Part shown: in pieces, positions 34,916-47,789 of the stretch
Position numbering within the stretch: the stretch's first letter is position 1
Layout: each line of letters opens with the position of its first letter
Assembly: GCF_040802235.1 (NCBI RefSeq)
Contig: NC_133158.1
Coordinates: forward strand, 44,706,001 to 44,770,000
Length of the DNA: 64,000 nt
From: Manis javanica
Taxonomy: Eukaryota > Chordata > Mammalia > Pholidota > Manidae
Direction: 5' to 3'
Notes under the pieces: generated by a model
Told to the model about the DNA's origin: nothing
The model's input: only the letters and a program-made list of their open reading frames with translations
Database searches by the model: none
Position numbers and translations under genes: made by a program

Positions 34916-35863
34916 GCAGAGGATCTGAACAGACACTTCCCCAAAGAAGAAATTCAGATTGCCAACAGACACATGAAAAGATGCTCCACATCGCTATCAT
35001 CAGAGAAATGCAAATTAAAACCACAATGAGATATCACCTCACACCAGTAAGGATGGCCAACATCCAAAAGACAAACAACAACAAATGTTGGCAAGGTTGT
35101 GGAGGAAGGGGAACCCTCCTGCCCTGCTGGTGGGAATGTAAATTAGTTCAACCATTGTGGAAAGCAGTATGGAGGTTCCTCAAAAAACTAAAAATAGGAA
35201 TACCATTTGACCCAGGAATTCCACTTCTAGGAATTTACCCTAAGAATGCAGCAGCCCAGTTTGAAAAAGACAGATGCACCCCTATGTTTATTGCAGCACT
35301 ATTTACAATATCCAAGAAATGGAAGCAACCTCAGTGTCCATCAGTAGATGAATGGATAAAGATGTGGTACATGTACACAATGGAATATTATTCACCCATA
35401 AGAAGAAAACAAATCCTACCATTTGCAACAACATGGATGGAGCTAGAGGGTGTTATACTCAGTGAAATAAGCCAGGCAGAGAAAGACAAGTACCAAATGA
35501 TTTCACTCATATGTGGAGTATAAGAACAAAGAAAAAACTGAAGGAACAAAACAGCAGCAGACTCACAGAACCCAAGAATGGACTAACAGTTACCAAAGGG
35601 AAAGGGACTGGGGAGGATGGGTGGGAAGGGAGGGATAAGGTGGGTGGGGGGGAAAGTGGGACTTACGATTAGCATGTATAATGTGGGGGGGCACTGGGAG
35701 GGCTGTGCAACACAGAGAAGACAAATAGTGATTCTACAGCATCTTACTACGCTGATGGGCAGTGACTGTAATGGGGTTTGTGGGGGGAACTTGGTGGTGG
35801 GGGAGTCTAGTGAACATAATGTTCCTCATGTAATTGTAGATTAATGATACCAAAAAAAAAAGG
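34916..35863 (+). mobile_element. Young 5'-truncated LINE-1 with 12-bp target duplication
   Basis: Contains the ORF2 C-terminus (open from 34981 to 35523) and a 3'UTR of the 12.8-15.5 kb type, ending in A10. AATAGAACCTGG flanks it at 34904-34915 and 35864-35875, a clear target-site duplication. Confidence 0.93.
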
Positions 35864-35875
35864 AATAGAACCTGG

Positions 35876-38329
35876 CTTATTTCAATGGGAGAGAAGCAAT
35901 GTCAAGCCTCGCCCGGTGCTATTCACACTGAGAAGGGGTGCGGCCTGTTACTAGGAGGGCTCAGATATGGAAGGTCAGGCTGCTCCAGCATAAAGGAGAG
36001 TGAAAAGATGCACAGAGAGAAAGGGGGACCCAGTGGCACCCAAAGAGCCTTAGTTACCGTATTTTCCTGTTGGCCCCAGAGGGAAGCCTACGATGATTCA
36101 GAGGATGGAAATAACCTTCATTCAGAAAACAGTGCACACACCATACACCATGCTGTGCACACAAAAGCACACTTGATTCGTCTACATGGCAGAAGAGGAT
36201 CTTCCAGAAGCAGCCAGCCTCCAGAACAGCCTCCTGATGTTAATAACTTCACACTTCCTGGCACATGGAGATTGTCCCCCTCCTCCTACTTCCTCTAACT
36301 GTGGGACAACTTTCTGTCCACGGACTTCATCCCCCACAGCCACCTCTCAGCCCTGACAGAAGACACCACAGAAATCCACAAGCAAAAGGCTGAATCCAAA
36401 CATCGGCTGTCTCGTCCACCAGGCAGACACACTCTGCACTCTTAAGGCTACCATCGGGAACTGCAATTATCATTTCTCCTCGGCAACAACATCCTTTGAG
36501 TGTGAGCTGTTTTATGCCCTCAGTTTCACTGCAGGAGATGTGGTAGAACATTCTCATTCCACAGTGGATCCTCTTGTAACAGATGGGCGGTATCTACCTC
36601 GAGATGATGAACTGCTTTCTTATGCCTGTCATTCACCCTACACAGCGATCACGTAGCTTCCTCTGGCCTGTTGTCACTTGCTGATTGTCTTCAGGAAAGT
36701 AGAAGGATTCTTCTGATGACACATGACTAGGGAATGAGCCTTGTTTTTCAAACAGAAATAGAGCAGCACCTCATAACTTCTGCCCATTGGGCTCAAGATC
36801 ACTTGGCCTGGCCTGAAGCAGGACCCTGTGCCCCAGCTCTGGACAAAATTTTGAGGCCATGGTACTCAGCCAAGAAACTTGCTGATGGGGGAGGGTTAAG
36901 GCCCCCGCTTTTATGATTCAAACACTGACCTACACGCTTGCCAACAGACTACCCTCCAGCTTCCAAGACTGGTCAACCTAGACTTTCATTTACAAATATG
37001 AGCCATGAAGAGTAAAACAGTAGACATTTGAGAAGAATTAGCCACTGGAAGGAAGGATTGGGCAAACATCTTTGTAGTCTTCTTAAGAAAGCACATTTCT
37101 ACATGACACCCTAGCAACAAATTTCACAATGGCCATTTGTGTATATACATTGTGTTAGTTACAAATATTCTTACCCAGCTCACAGTGCAGGCCTTGTCAA
37201 GCACCTCCATCACAATATTCTGTTAACCAACTTGTACTTCCAAGTGTCACACACATGCAGAAGCAAGTAACATGGGTGTCATTGCACATGACAACCATCT
37301 CACCCATGTAAACTGGACTTCCCCAAATTACTGAACTTGGGAACACCTTATCACAGTTGTGACAATTACTACCGAGTCACACCTACTTTCTAAAATTTTC
37401 TTATTACCAAGGGACCGTGGCACAAGACAGCGAGTCCGGCAAACTCTCATGGCCCTTGTGCAACAGCTGGAGCACCTGAATACACCCACTTCCCCTATGG
37501 GTGACTCATGGCAGCCGCTCCCCTGCTCCCAGACCTAAATCACCCTGCCTTCTACGAGGGGATTCCAATGGTCACTTCCCTTTGGGAATCTCTGGGTCAG
37601 GAAAAGGTTGGCATAGGAATGATAGGATATCATATCTGCCTTGCTACAGCCCCAAGACCTAGGAACCCCAAGGCTTAGGACAGTTGGAAGGAAATAGTAA
37701 GAGATACACAAATACTTGCTGAATAAATAATTGGAAGTAAATAATCTGAGCAGAGTCTATGACCAAAAAATAAAGGACACTCTCCCGGCCTCAGTGAGCG
37801 ATAGCCTTCCTCTCAGGGGATTTCCACATTCACACCTCCACCCCTGTCCTCATGACATTCAAGCTTCTCCAGTAGAAAATGTCCATAGTCCGGGATCCAG
37901 GCTTCTGTCCAGATGAGGCTGTGAATTTCTTCCTCATCAGTTCCGGCGACAATACATATTAATAATGAGCAAAGCAAATGGTGTTGATTTTTCCTTTTAA
38001 GATGACAGCCACCCCCTATGTGAATCTCTACTTTAAGTATGATTGCAAACCAAAAGTTCACTCAGAAAAAATTGTTGGTCCTTATGACTGGAATCACCTT
38101 CGGTGTTCTTTGAAAGATTTCAGTAAAGATTCAGATTGCTTTTTGCGTATCGAAGTGTTGATGAGACTCTGAAAGACAGAGCATCAAGACTGAGCCACAA
38201 GGCATGCTGGCCTGACCCAGGTTTCATCGCCACGACCTACTTGTTTCCACCCAAGCTTCCGCTCTCGTAGCCGCAGGCCTGGGCTTCCTCAGTGTCTCCT
38301 CTGCTTCACCTCTGACCTCCCTGATTTTC
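35876..38329. other. No gene or clear repeat recognised
   Basis: Unique-looking intergenic or intronic sequence. A 137-codon plus-strand frame (35885-36298) begins in the L1 target duplication and lacks any recognisable domain. Confidence 0.4.
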
Positions 38330-39185
38330 CACCCCGACTCTCTGTTGGCTCTTCTTTCTCATCCCACCCGTGAAATTCAGGTGTGCACCCACCCTCTCTT
38401 GCAATGGACACAGTCTCCTGATGTTATCCTCTCCCATGCTTACACACAAAATAACCCTCAAATTCATGCTGCCCATCCACACTTTTTGCCTAACTCCAGA
38501 TCCAAAAGCCAACGGGACATCCACACATGTCTCAAGTTCCACTCCTCATTCCCGGCTGAGAATCCATTCAGGGACACAAGTGCCAGAGCCACACCCACTT
38601 CCACTGCTTTAGCAAAAGACTCTTCTTAACCTCTGCCACTCCAGCCTCCGTGCTGTCCATCAGAAGAACCTTTAAAAACACAGGTCCAATAGCTAAACCA
38701 GTGTTTAGGCTAAAGCACATTGGCAGACAAGGCAATACAGATGGTAAGCACAATTACTTATTCCAATTTTCACTCCAACACTTAAAATTTTCCAGCGTCA
38801 ACCCCTTACGGCCACAGTGCACTGACACTCCTGCCGCAAGACGGTGTGAAGTTCCACAAATACTGCTCTTTCTGCCCAGAATGCCTATGGCCAACGAGGC
38901 AGCTTCCTGTAATGCCTTCAGGCCTGGCTCGCAAGTTTCCCCTGACACCCCCCCAAGGAGCAGGCTCAACCTTTCCTTCTCTTGGTGCCACCGCCATTCC
39001 TTGGGCAGACCTTGACCACAGCTCCACCTGAGCATGATTATTTGTGTGTATGTCTCTCTCCTACTTTATGATGAGGGGCTTGGGACAGGAAGTAACTTAT
39101 TCATATTTATTTAAGTCTTAATACTTCATACCATACTTTTCACATAACTGATGCTCAGTAAACATCTACCAAGTGCATAGAAAAA
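38330..39185 (+). repeat. L2 element, degraded
   Basis: Ends in the typical L2 3' text 'CATAACTGATGCTCAGTAAACATCTACC'. Upstream 'CTGCTCTTTCTGCCCAGAATGCCTATGG' and '...CCTTCAGGCCTGGCTCGCAAG' fit the L2 3'UTR in order. The earlier part (38330-38750) is a weaker match. Confidence 0.7.
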
Positions 39186-39192
39186 AATTTAC

Positions 39193-39645
39193 TGTTATGG
39201 GTTGAACTGTGTTCCCCCCAAACTCATATGCTGATGTCCTACCCCTCCCCTCCAGGACTCAGAATGTGACCTTATTTGGAAATAGAGTCATTGCAGATGT
39301 AATTAGTTAAGATGAGGTCGTACAGGAGTAGGGTGGTCCTTAATCCCATAAGGCTAGTGTCCTTTTTAAAACAGGTAATTTGGGCACAGGCACACACATA
39401 CACAAAGCAACATGTGAAGTTGGACGCAGAGATCAGGGTGATGTTCCCACAAGGAAAGGACGCAAAAGACTGCCAGAAACCCAGCAGAGAGGATGCAACA
39501 GATTCCATGTCACGGCCCTCGTGCCAGCCCTGGTGCCACCTCAAGCATGGACCCCAAGCCTGCAGAGCTGTGAGGGGGTCCATGTCTCCGTGTGAACCAC
39601 TCGTTCCGTAGTTCTTTGTTATGGCAGCCCTAGAACACTTCAACA
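39193..39645 (+). mobile_element. MaLR/MLT1-type solo LTR with 5-bp target duplication
   Basis: Starts TGTTATGGGTTGAACTGTGT and ends CACTTCAACA. TTTAC is found at both flanks (39188-39192 and 39646-39650). It is inserted just past the 3' end of an L2. Confidence 0.9.
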
Positions 39646-39650
39646 TTTAC

Positions 39651-40889
39651 TGAGTGAATAAATGAATAAGCTACTCAGAAGAGTTATTACCTGGATATCT
39701 GCAATGCACCTTTCATGCACTTAGCTAAGCAGCAAGCACAGTAGCAGAATCAGGTGGAATTCCACCCACCAGCGACACTGCATTTAGTTCTGTCAGTGCT
39801 TCCGCCTCTCTCTATGCAGGTTTTGAAAGGGAAAAGGGTTTTTTCCATATAAATTTTCAACACTAGATTTTTGTTTCTGCTTGGAGAAAACTCTACAGGC
39901 AAGAACAGTCACTAAAGAGTAGACAAATGGTGACAGTAAAGACTTGAAAACAGCTGGAAAGCTGTTCCCACTCAGCTGTTCCACCCTCGCTTTGGTGTTT
40001 CTGCCTCATCTTACCGCCTCGGCACTGCCTTCTTTCCTCTGACCACTGCTAGGCCATCACAGACTTTCAGTGGATCTCCAGAAACCACCTTCCCCCAAAT
40101 GGAAAAAGAAAATGCTAACACGCCAACGTCATCTCCCAGTCAAATGCCAGTCACCTCTTTGCGTCTTTCACTGTTTCTCACTTGAAAACCCAGCACAGAC
40201 AACCACGAATCGATAGAGGAAGCCAGAACCTTTACCAACCTGAATCACCAATGCCCAAGTGGCCTGCATGAGTCCCTGCCACGGGGTCAGGAGTGTCTGG
40301 GGGGTGGGGCTAAGAACGCCACAGGGAATATTAACAGATTCGAGACCCAGATGCTCAGGCCTCTCCCCCTCCGGCATTTGGGCCTCTTGTGGAGTCTGCT
40401 TCCAGCTCCCATTCACTGCACTCTAAATCTGGTTGAAAGTACAAGAGCTTTTCCCAAAAGATAACTTTGGCAGGAAAACCACATATTTTAATGTGAAATG
40501 ATTCACAGTGAAAATATGTCACTTTATAGAAGCTCAATAAAATTGTTAAACACTGATGGGTTTGTTAGATGGTCCTATTGTTCCATCTGACTTGACGACA
40601 ACTCTTCCTTCTCTCACTGGTATCTGGCTTTGAGGGCTGGTTGTTACACAAGAGGCTGGGACAGTTTTCCTATTAAAACCAAAACTGGCAATGTGCCCTA
40701 AGAATTTCATTGACAGTATATATTCTATTTTAGTAATAGAAAGAAACAAACCTTGTCAGCTGGAGCAAATTTAAACTAAAATAACCAACTTACAAGCATT
40801 GTTTTCAAATCCTAGTCATTTTCATTTTAAACCAGCATTTCCCTTACTATAACTGCATGTATTTCTGAATGGCAATGTAACTGTACACA
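39651..40889. other. No gene or repeat recognised
   Basis: AT-leaning unique sequence without recognisable content. Confidence 0.4.
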
Positions 40890-41330
40890 GATGTAAGAGG
40901 AAAACACTAATCAGCCATCATCCTGCCCACAAAGCAACAAAACTAGGAATTTAAGTTTCATCAAGATCATCAAAAATCCCAATCACTTAGAAATAAAGAA
41001 GATTAATTATGAGGTCAAAGGAGAAATTAAGTGTATAATACCAGATTACTTATAAACAAAGCAAATGAGAACACTTGATATGATTCCTTAGGATATGTTC
41101 AAAGTTGCTTTCAGAGGCAAACACATCACCTTAACATTATTAGAGAAAAGAAAGGAAAAAAGGACGAAGCTCTCAAAGAATTAGAAAATAGAAATTATAG
41201 AAAAGAGCAGGAGGAATAAAACTAAAAACAGGATTGAATTAATTCAAACATTAAAACAAAATATTCCTGAAAAATACACACACACCTTCTCTTTCAAATG
41301 GACTATGTGGTAGCATATCCAAAACATACA
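40890..41330 (+). repeat. Old L1M-like fragment
   Basis: A-rich sense-strand text ('AGAAAAGAGCAGGAGGAATAAAACTAAAAACAGG') resembles the degraded region between L1 endonuclease and RT domains. Confidence 0.5.
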
Positions 41331-41399
41331 GAAAGGGGGTCAGGGAAAAATAAAATGAGAAATGGAAAATGGGGAATGATACATATGGGAGACACATAA

Positions 41400-41632
41400 T
41401 GTTAAGCATTCTGTGTCTGGAACCCAAGGGAACTGGATCTAATCTTAAGTCAGCCACTTGCTAGCTATGAGATACTAGGCATATTGACCTTCTTAAGACT
41501 CCATTTTCTCTATAAATGAGAAATAGAAAGCTTACAAAATGATAAAATACTATGACTTCCTCAAGTTTTTGTGAAAGTCAAAAAAGTACTTCATTGTACC
41601 CAGGAACTAGTAAGCACTCAGGCAATATTCCA
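41400..41632 (+). repeat. MIR SINE
   Basis: 'CTTAAGTCAGCCACTTGCTAGCTATGAGATAC', '...AAGACTCCATTTTCTC' and '...GAACTAGTAAGCACTCAGGCAATATT' follow the MIR order. Confidence 0.72.
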
Positions 41633-42159
41633 GCTCACACCTAAGCCTTCTGGTATGTTACTTTGATCTGTAAAGCCCTACAATCCCTTCTTAAATCTGC
41701 TTGGGATATAATCACTTGACAGGGTCCCATTAGGTTCACGGGGCAGGTGACACTTGTAATTTCATCTTCAAACTAATGCAGTTTGTAGAAGTTGGGAAAA
41801 GATAAAATTCTTCCAGACTTGAAGTGAAACTGACATGGCTGTGTATGAGCTAGTGGGGGCACAGCTGGCAGAGCGTGATTTGAGAGGGTCAAAATGTCCT
41901 CCAAAAACTGTGTCCTTACAGCACAGTTTTGTGCCACAGGAAGTCTCCTACTAAAATGTAGAAAGGAGACCTGGTTAGAATCTGCCTGCATAAAGGAGGA
42001 AATTGAAATGGCAACAGAGAGTTAATGTCTAGGAACAGAATAACAAAGAGCAAATAATAGAATTTAGAAAACAAGGCTCAGGAGGGAAAAATTGAGGTGA
42101 AAAGGGATCAATTGGCTACATTAGAGATAAACCAGATTAATGCCCCCATAGTGACTAGC

Positions 42160-42312
42160 ATTATCACTTCCTGTGTGCCAGCCACTGTGCTAAGCGCTTT
42201 TCCTGGGAGTATCCATTCAGTTCTCACCACACACCTACAGAGTGGGTGTTATTGTTCTCCTCTACTGAGGAGAAGCCTGCACAGTGAAGTCACTGGCCTG
42301 GGTCCTAGACTG
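42160..42312 (-). repeat. MIR SINE
   Basis: The reverse complement of MIR: 'TGTGTGCCAGCCACTGTGCTAAGCGC', '...CCATTCAGTTCTCACCACAC' and '...TATTGTTCTCCTCTACTGAGGAG'. Confidence 0.68.
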
Positions 42313-42370
42313 CGTTGGTGGCTAAAGCCAGAATCTACAACCAGGCAAACACACCCCAGGGTCCACACCC

Positions 42371-42658
42371 CCTGCTCAAGTCCCTTCTTGGTGTCACAGA
42401 TAAGTGTCCCAGGGACCAAGGAGCCTAAAGAAGGGAGGGGTCATCATAAGTGTCAATCCTACAGAAAACTTGGAGCCAGAAGCTCTCAAACTTCCAAAAT
42501 GCAGCTTCAGTGGCCCCTGCTCAAGTCCCTTCTTGGTGTCACAGATAAGTGTCCCAGGGACCAAGGAGCCTAAAGAAGGGAGGGGTCATCATAAGTGTCA
42601 ATCCTACAGAAAACTTGGAGCCAGAAGCTCTCAAACTTCCAAAATGCAGCTTCAGTGG
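42371..42658. repeat. Exact 145-bp tandem duplication
   Basis: Copy 1 is 42371-42515 and copy 2 is 42516-42658. I see no differences between them through ...GCAGCTTCAGTGG. The unit is not a known repeat family. Confidence 0.95.
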
Positions 42659-42994
42659 AATAGCTGTGGCTAAATACAGAGAAGAGATGACAAGCCTTTA
42701 GGAAGAAAAGGAAGATGATAGAGGGCAGTTGGCTTGAAAACACTTTCCATCCAAGGAACCAACAGCTAAAGAGACAAGGGTATAAAACATCAGATGCAGA
42801 AAGGGGAGGGAAGGAATGGAGTTATTCAGTCAAGCCTGAGAACAGGACAAACTAGTAGGAGTAATAAATGGTGACTGATGGAGAATGATGATGGAGAGAG
42901 GAAAGCAGAAAAGAAGAAATGCCAGGCAACATCTTTCCCAGAAGGAAAGTTCATGACAGTAAGAGCATCTTATCTTTGAACAAGTAGAAGTTCG

Positions 42995-43870
42995 TCAACA
43001 ACAAAAAACACACAACCTGATTTAAAAATGGCCAAGGACTTGAATAGACATTTCTCCGCAGAAGATATTCAGATGGCCAGTAAACTCATGAAAAGATGCT
43101 CAACATCACTAATTATTAAGGAAATATAAATCAAAACCACAATGAGATACCACTTCATACCCACTAGGATTTCTATTATAAAAATAAATTTTAAAAGAAA
43201 TTAACAAGTGTTGACCAATATGTCAAGAAACTGCCCATTTTCTCAACCACCTTGTGCATTGCTGATAGCAATGTAAGATGGTGGAACCCTGGGGAAGAGT
43301 ATAGCAGTTCCACAAAAAACTTAACATAGAATTATTCATATGATCCAGTAATTCCACTTCTGAGCATATACCCCCCAAAAAAATGAAAGTAGGGAGTTAA
43401 ACAGGTTATTTGTACACCCATGTTCATAGCCAAAAGGTGGGGGCGACCCAAGTGTCCATTGATGGATGAATGGATAAACAAAATGTGATCAATACATACA
43501 GTGGAATACTATTCAGCCTGTAAAAGTACAGAAAGTCTGATACATCCTACAACATGGATGAGCCTTGAAGACATTGTGCTAAGTGAAATAAGCCAGTCAC
43601 AAAGGGACAAATACTGTAGGATTCCACCTATTTGAGGTCCTTACAGCAATCAAATCCATAGAGACAGAAAGTAGAATGGTGGGTACCAGCAGCTGGGGAC
43701 TGTGGGAAGAAGTGACTACTAACGGGTTCAGGGTTTCCTTTTGAAGTAATGGAAATGTTCTGCAACTAGATTGTAGGGATGGTTGCACCATGGTATGAAT
43801 GTACTAAATTCATGGAATTGTAAAAAAAAGGTCAAATTAATTCTTGTATATTTTACCATGATAATGAAAT
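42995..43870 (+). repeat. L1 3' region (older)
   Basis: The ORF2 tail ('AAAATGGCCAAGGACTTGAATAGAC') through the 3'UTR ('GGAATTGTAAAAAAAAGGTC...TATTTTACCATGATAATG'). Confidence 0.82.
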
Positions 43871-45159
43871 GGAATTTGGGGTTCACTAAATTGTAAACTT
43901 CATGAGTAAAATTTCTGATATTGATATTATATGCCAATAAGACTATCAATGAAAAAAGAAAAGGACAGAAAGGAACCAAAACCAAAGGGAATGTGGAGTC
44001 CTTTATCCTTGGCAGGATTTCCCAAACTGTACCCCAGCAGACATCAAGAGGACCTGAGTGTGGTTGGGGGTAATGCAGGATGGGGACAGATGGGTCTGCA
44101 AGTTGGAGAACCACTGGAATAAACTAAATTAAACAGGCTTCTTTAATGAATGACTTTTGGAAATTTTTACAAAGTTAATATGCAGAGTGAATCTCAAAAA
44201 AAATATTCATATGCAGAGTTGTCCAAATTTTTTGATCCTAGAACAGTTTGTGAGGAATGCATCCCATACGCTAATGGGGAAATCAAACAGATAAAAAATT
44301 GGCTAGGTGGGGTCAGAGCTCAGTAGAGCTGGGGGTGGGCTGCATACGGTTTGTGAGTTATTCCCCTATGTTTGAAATACCTGACAATTTGAAGAAAAAA
44401 ATTTTTTAATGCTTCCAAGCTACATCCTCAATGTGGAGGCAATCCCAAACCTGATATACCCTGAAAGCAACTTGTAAAAAAATTATAGGACGAACAGAAA
44501 GACTATATCTACCAACCATAATCATCCATGATTCCAGCTACACCTCCTCCTCCTTCATATCCTCAGGCAATAAAAAAGTAGATAAACCCTGATAACCATA
44601 ACACAAACTAAAGAAAGGAAAAGAAAAAAATTAATTTCATGTAGGAAGAGAAACAATTAAGAATAATTCACTCAGATTATATCTAAAGGTGCATCTGAAC
44701 CTGCTTTGTTAAAGATACTTGGCAGAGAGAACAATGGCAGAGCGAATACGTGTAAGTCCCACAGGACAGAAGGGAGCGCAAAGGGGGAGAAGTGCATGAA
44801 AGACAATGAAGAAGCCAGTCTGGAAAAAGACACTGTCCCGCAAGTGGGCTGGAAGTGTGCCCACAGGCCCTGCTGATGCTCAGGAAGCAGAAGAGAAACA
44901 CCCCTGGGCGGCTGGATGATTCTCTGTCACTGGTTTCATTGCCACTTGGAACACGTCTAGCCTGGAGATTGATTTGGAATTTTTCATCAGAAACAGAATA
45001 GGCGGAGTTGTAAACTTCAACAGCAACGCCCAGGAATGGCTTCAGATAATTATACAAAGTCAGAGGCTAAATAAAAGGATTGGGGCAACAAATTAAATAC
45101 TGGGCCCCTGACATTGGTCATTTTATTCCAGCAATTCTGCTATTGCTCAAAAGAGTTGG

Positions 45160-45181
45160 AGCACATTTGGGGGGGGGGGGC
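45160..45181. repeat. Poly-G run
   Basis: An uninterrupted run of about ten G after 'CACATTTG', unusual in an AT-rich context and prone to sequencing error. Confidence 0.7.
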
Positions 45182-45324
45182 ATTACTTTTAAAACCGAGA
45201 TTTTTTTTTTCATCCAATAACGGAAAACTAGTTCCGTTATTTTATTTTCATACCTCACTCTTGATCCAAAACAATCTTATTCAACACAGTAAAGTGCTTG
45301 GCACATAACAGGCAAATAATAATA

Positions 45325-45568
45325 ATAGTATCTATGACCTATGTAGCACTTACGTACTGGCACTGGCCTAAAGCTTTATATATACGGAAATTTAATTTAA
45401 TTCTCCTAACTGCTCCCTCTGAATAAGTACCAATATTATCTCTGATTTCAGTTGAGGAAACTGAGGCCCAGAGAAATCAAGGAACTTGCTTACGGTCACG
45501 TAACAAGTTCCCGACAGAGCTGGGGTGTGAACACAGCACCTGGCCCAGGGCCCAAACTCCATCACTAT
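45325..45568 (-). repeat. MIR SINE
   Basis: 'TGAGGAAACTGAGGCCCAGAGAAATCAAGGAACTTGC' and '...GGTGTGAACACAGCACC' are MIR reverse complement. Confidence 0.85.
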
Positions 45569-45569
45569 A

Positions 45570-47789
45570 TAAATATTTGTTGAATGAGTGAATGGATGAT
45601 CAGCAACTTTATTTACCCAACTTGGTCCCAGACCACTTCTGGCTCCTTTTCTTCTATTGAGACTATAGGAAAAATGTTGAAAATTAGATATAAATTCTGG
45701 TTGATTTGCTTTTCATATGAGTTTCATTACACAATACTTAAATCTTCTAATTCTGGTTTCCCCTGAAGGCCACACTAGTTGTCAAAATCTCTGTAAATCA
45801 TCTTTCCCACCCTGTCTCCTTACCTCTTCACACACAGGCTCAGATAACTCTCTCCATCAGTAGGCAACGAAAAATCTAATTAAAGCCTGCACAAGGCCAA
45901 CCACACAGGAACCCCCGAACTCAGCCAAGGGCAATGGAGAAGGGTCTGCATTAGAGGCCTGGGAGGGGCCCTCTCCCATTCGAGGGGCTCCCCTGGGGGT
46001 GGAGAGGGAAGCAGAGGCATGCCGAGGGGAGCACGAGAGAAGTCAGCAGACCACCCCAGGAGACTACAAACCTGGCATCATCCAAGGGTGCCAACGGGGC
46101 AGGGGGCAGAAAGAAGGCTCTGAGCCCCTGACTATTGACAGCTGCATTCCAGTGGACAGGAATGTGGTAGCTCAACATCTATCAGCTTCATCCCAGTCAG
46201 CAAGCCAGTCACCTGGGGAGACGCTGACAAGGGCTGAGCACGTTTCACAGCTATTGGAACCAGGATTCAAGACCAGGACCTAGTCCTGGAAGAAAACCAA
46301 GTAGAAATTTGATCAGAAGTTCAGCCAATGGACAAGCATCCTGGGGAGGCAAAGGTTCCCCTGGGACACCAGTGCCTGGCTCGGAGCCCAAGGCCAACCC
46401 CATGCCCAGGAAGGAGGCAATCGTGCCCCTGGAGCCCTTCCAGTATCGGCCTGAACTGGCCTGGGGCCGCAGTTGTCCAGTGCCTGCGGTCGGTGAGCGG
46501 CACGGGGGGAAGGACAGCTGTGTGCTGGTGTCCACCGGGAAAGGATGAAGATTAGCACCCAACACAGAGGCCTGGACACGTATGTCGAATCTCAGAAAAT
46601 CAGATATTAACAGAAGCCCTGGTTTATTCAAAGCACCTACTCAGAAATCCTACAGAGGAAAAGGGGCTGGGGCTGGAAGAACCTCTGGGAAGACAACACT
46701 GTCCTTGTCAGTTTTTTGAGGTGACACTTTAGGGAAATATCTAAATAGAAGTTTGTACCTTCTGACCTCCTTCACCCATCTGCCAGACCCCCACCCCTGC
46801 CTCTGGTGACCTCCAACTTGTTCTCTAATCTGTGAATTCAGTTTTTCTTTTTCAAGGTCCCATATGCAAGTGTGGTTATACAGTATTTGTCTTTCTCTGA
46901 CTTATTTCACTAAAGCAAAGTTATGAAGTGCTCCTTATTTGAAACAGGTGGCATATTACCACCCTTGTTGAAGAGGAAACACATAAAAGATGGACTATAT
47001 AACTTAACTGAAGTATTTTATTACAGGTAAGGCTGGGCTGATTCAGCATGCATTTACCTTCAAATGGGACTCCAGGAATTTCCTGTCTATAATATTCTCT
47101 ACTCAACAGCCATTCCCATCCCAGTCACTGGAATGAGGCACTTCCCAACCCAGATCTCTATCCTCTTTCAACTCTACCCCTCCATCTCACAGTGTAAGGG
47201 CAGAAATAGCAAATGAGGGAGATAGGAGATGGGAGGTGATGCTAACATTTTCTGAAGATAAATACGTAACTAAGATTTCTATGTTTGTCAGGCTAATATA
47301 AAAGAAGAGTGAAAAATAACTCCACAGCATCTGATTACTGCAGATGTGGAAAGGGCCTTCTATTATTGGAAGCTGTATTTATCCCCAACAAATCAGGAAC
47401 CTAAGCAAACGACAAACAAAAAAAGTGAAACAAACAATTTTAAAAACAGGGTAGAAGCAGTATTTACTGCACATATTACACACACACACTGGTACAGATA
47501 TTGTAAAAATGTTGATTATAAAATCTTAAGGCACCTCATGCATTTGGGAATGAACTAAAGAGACTCCTTCCTCATCCTCTCCACAACTTCAAAACCCTCC
47601 TGTGCTGTTGGGGGGCATTTGTGGGTTTGTTGGGGTTTTTTTTCCCAGACTGGGTTATTCATTTTAACTGTGAGATGTTTCTATTCCATGTTAATTCCCT
47701 AATCATAAATTGCACTGCTGTGCCCAACCACTAACACAACTTCCTCAGTGTCTGACTGGTTAAAATATTTCATAAATGAATACATTATC
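45570..47789. other. Mostly no recognisable content; small antisense L1 piece at 46850-46925
   Basis: 46850-46925 ('CAGTATTTGTCTTTCTCTGACTTATTTCACT') is antisense L1 ORF2-end text. The rest has no identifiable exon or repeat. GC-rich parts at 45.9-46.5 kb give overlapping open frames without domains. Confidence 0.45.

Noticed and set aside
42097-42573. 158-codon plus-strand frame with an internal amino acid repeat
   Set aside because: The repeat is simply the 145-bp DNA duplication; the start overlaps a MIR and there is no coding evidence.
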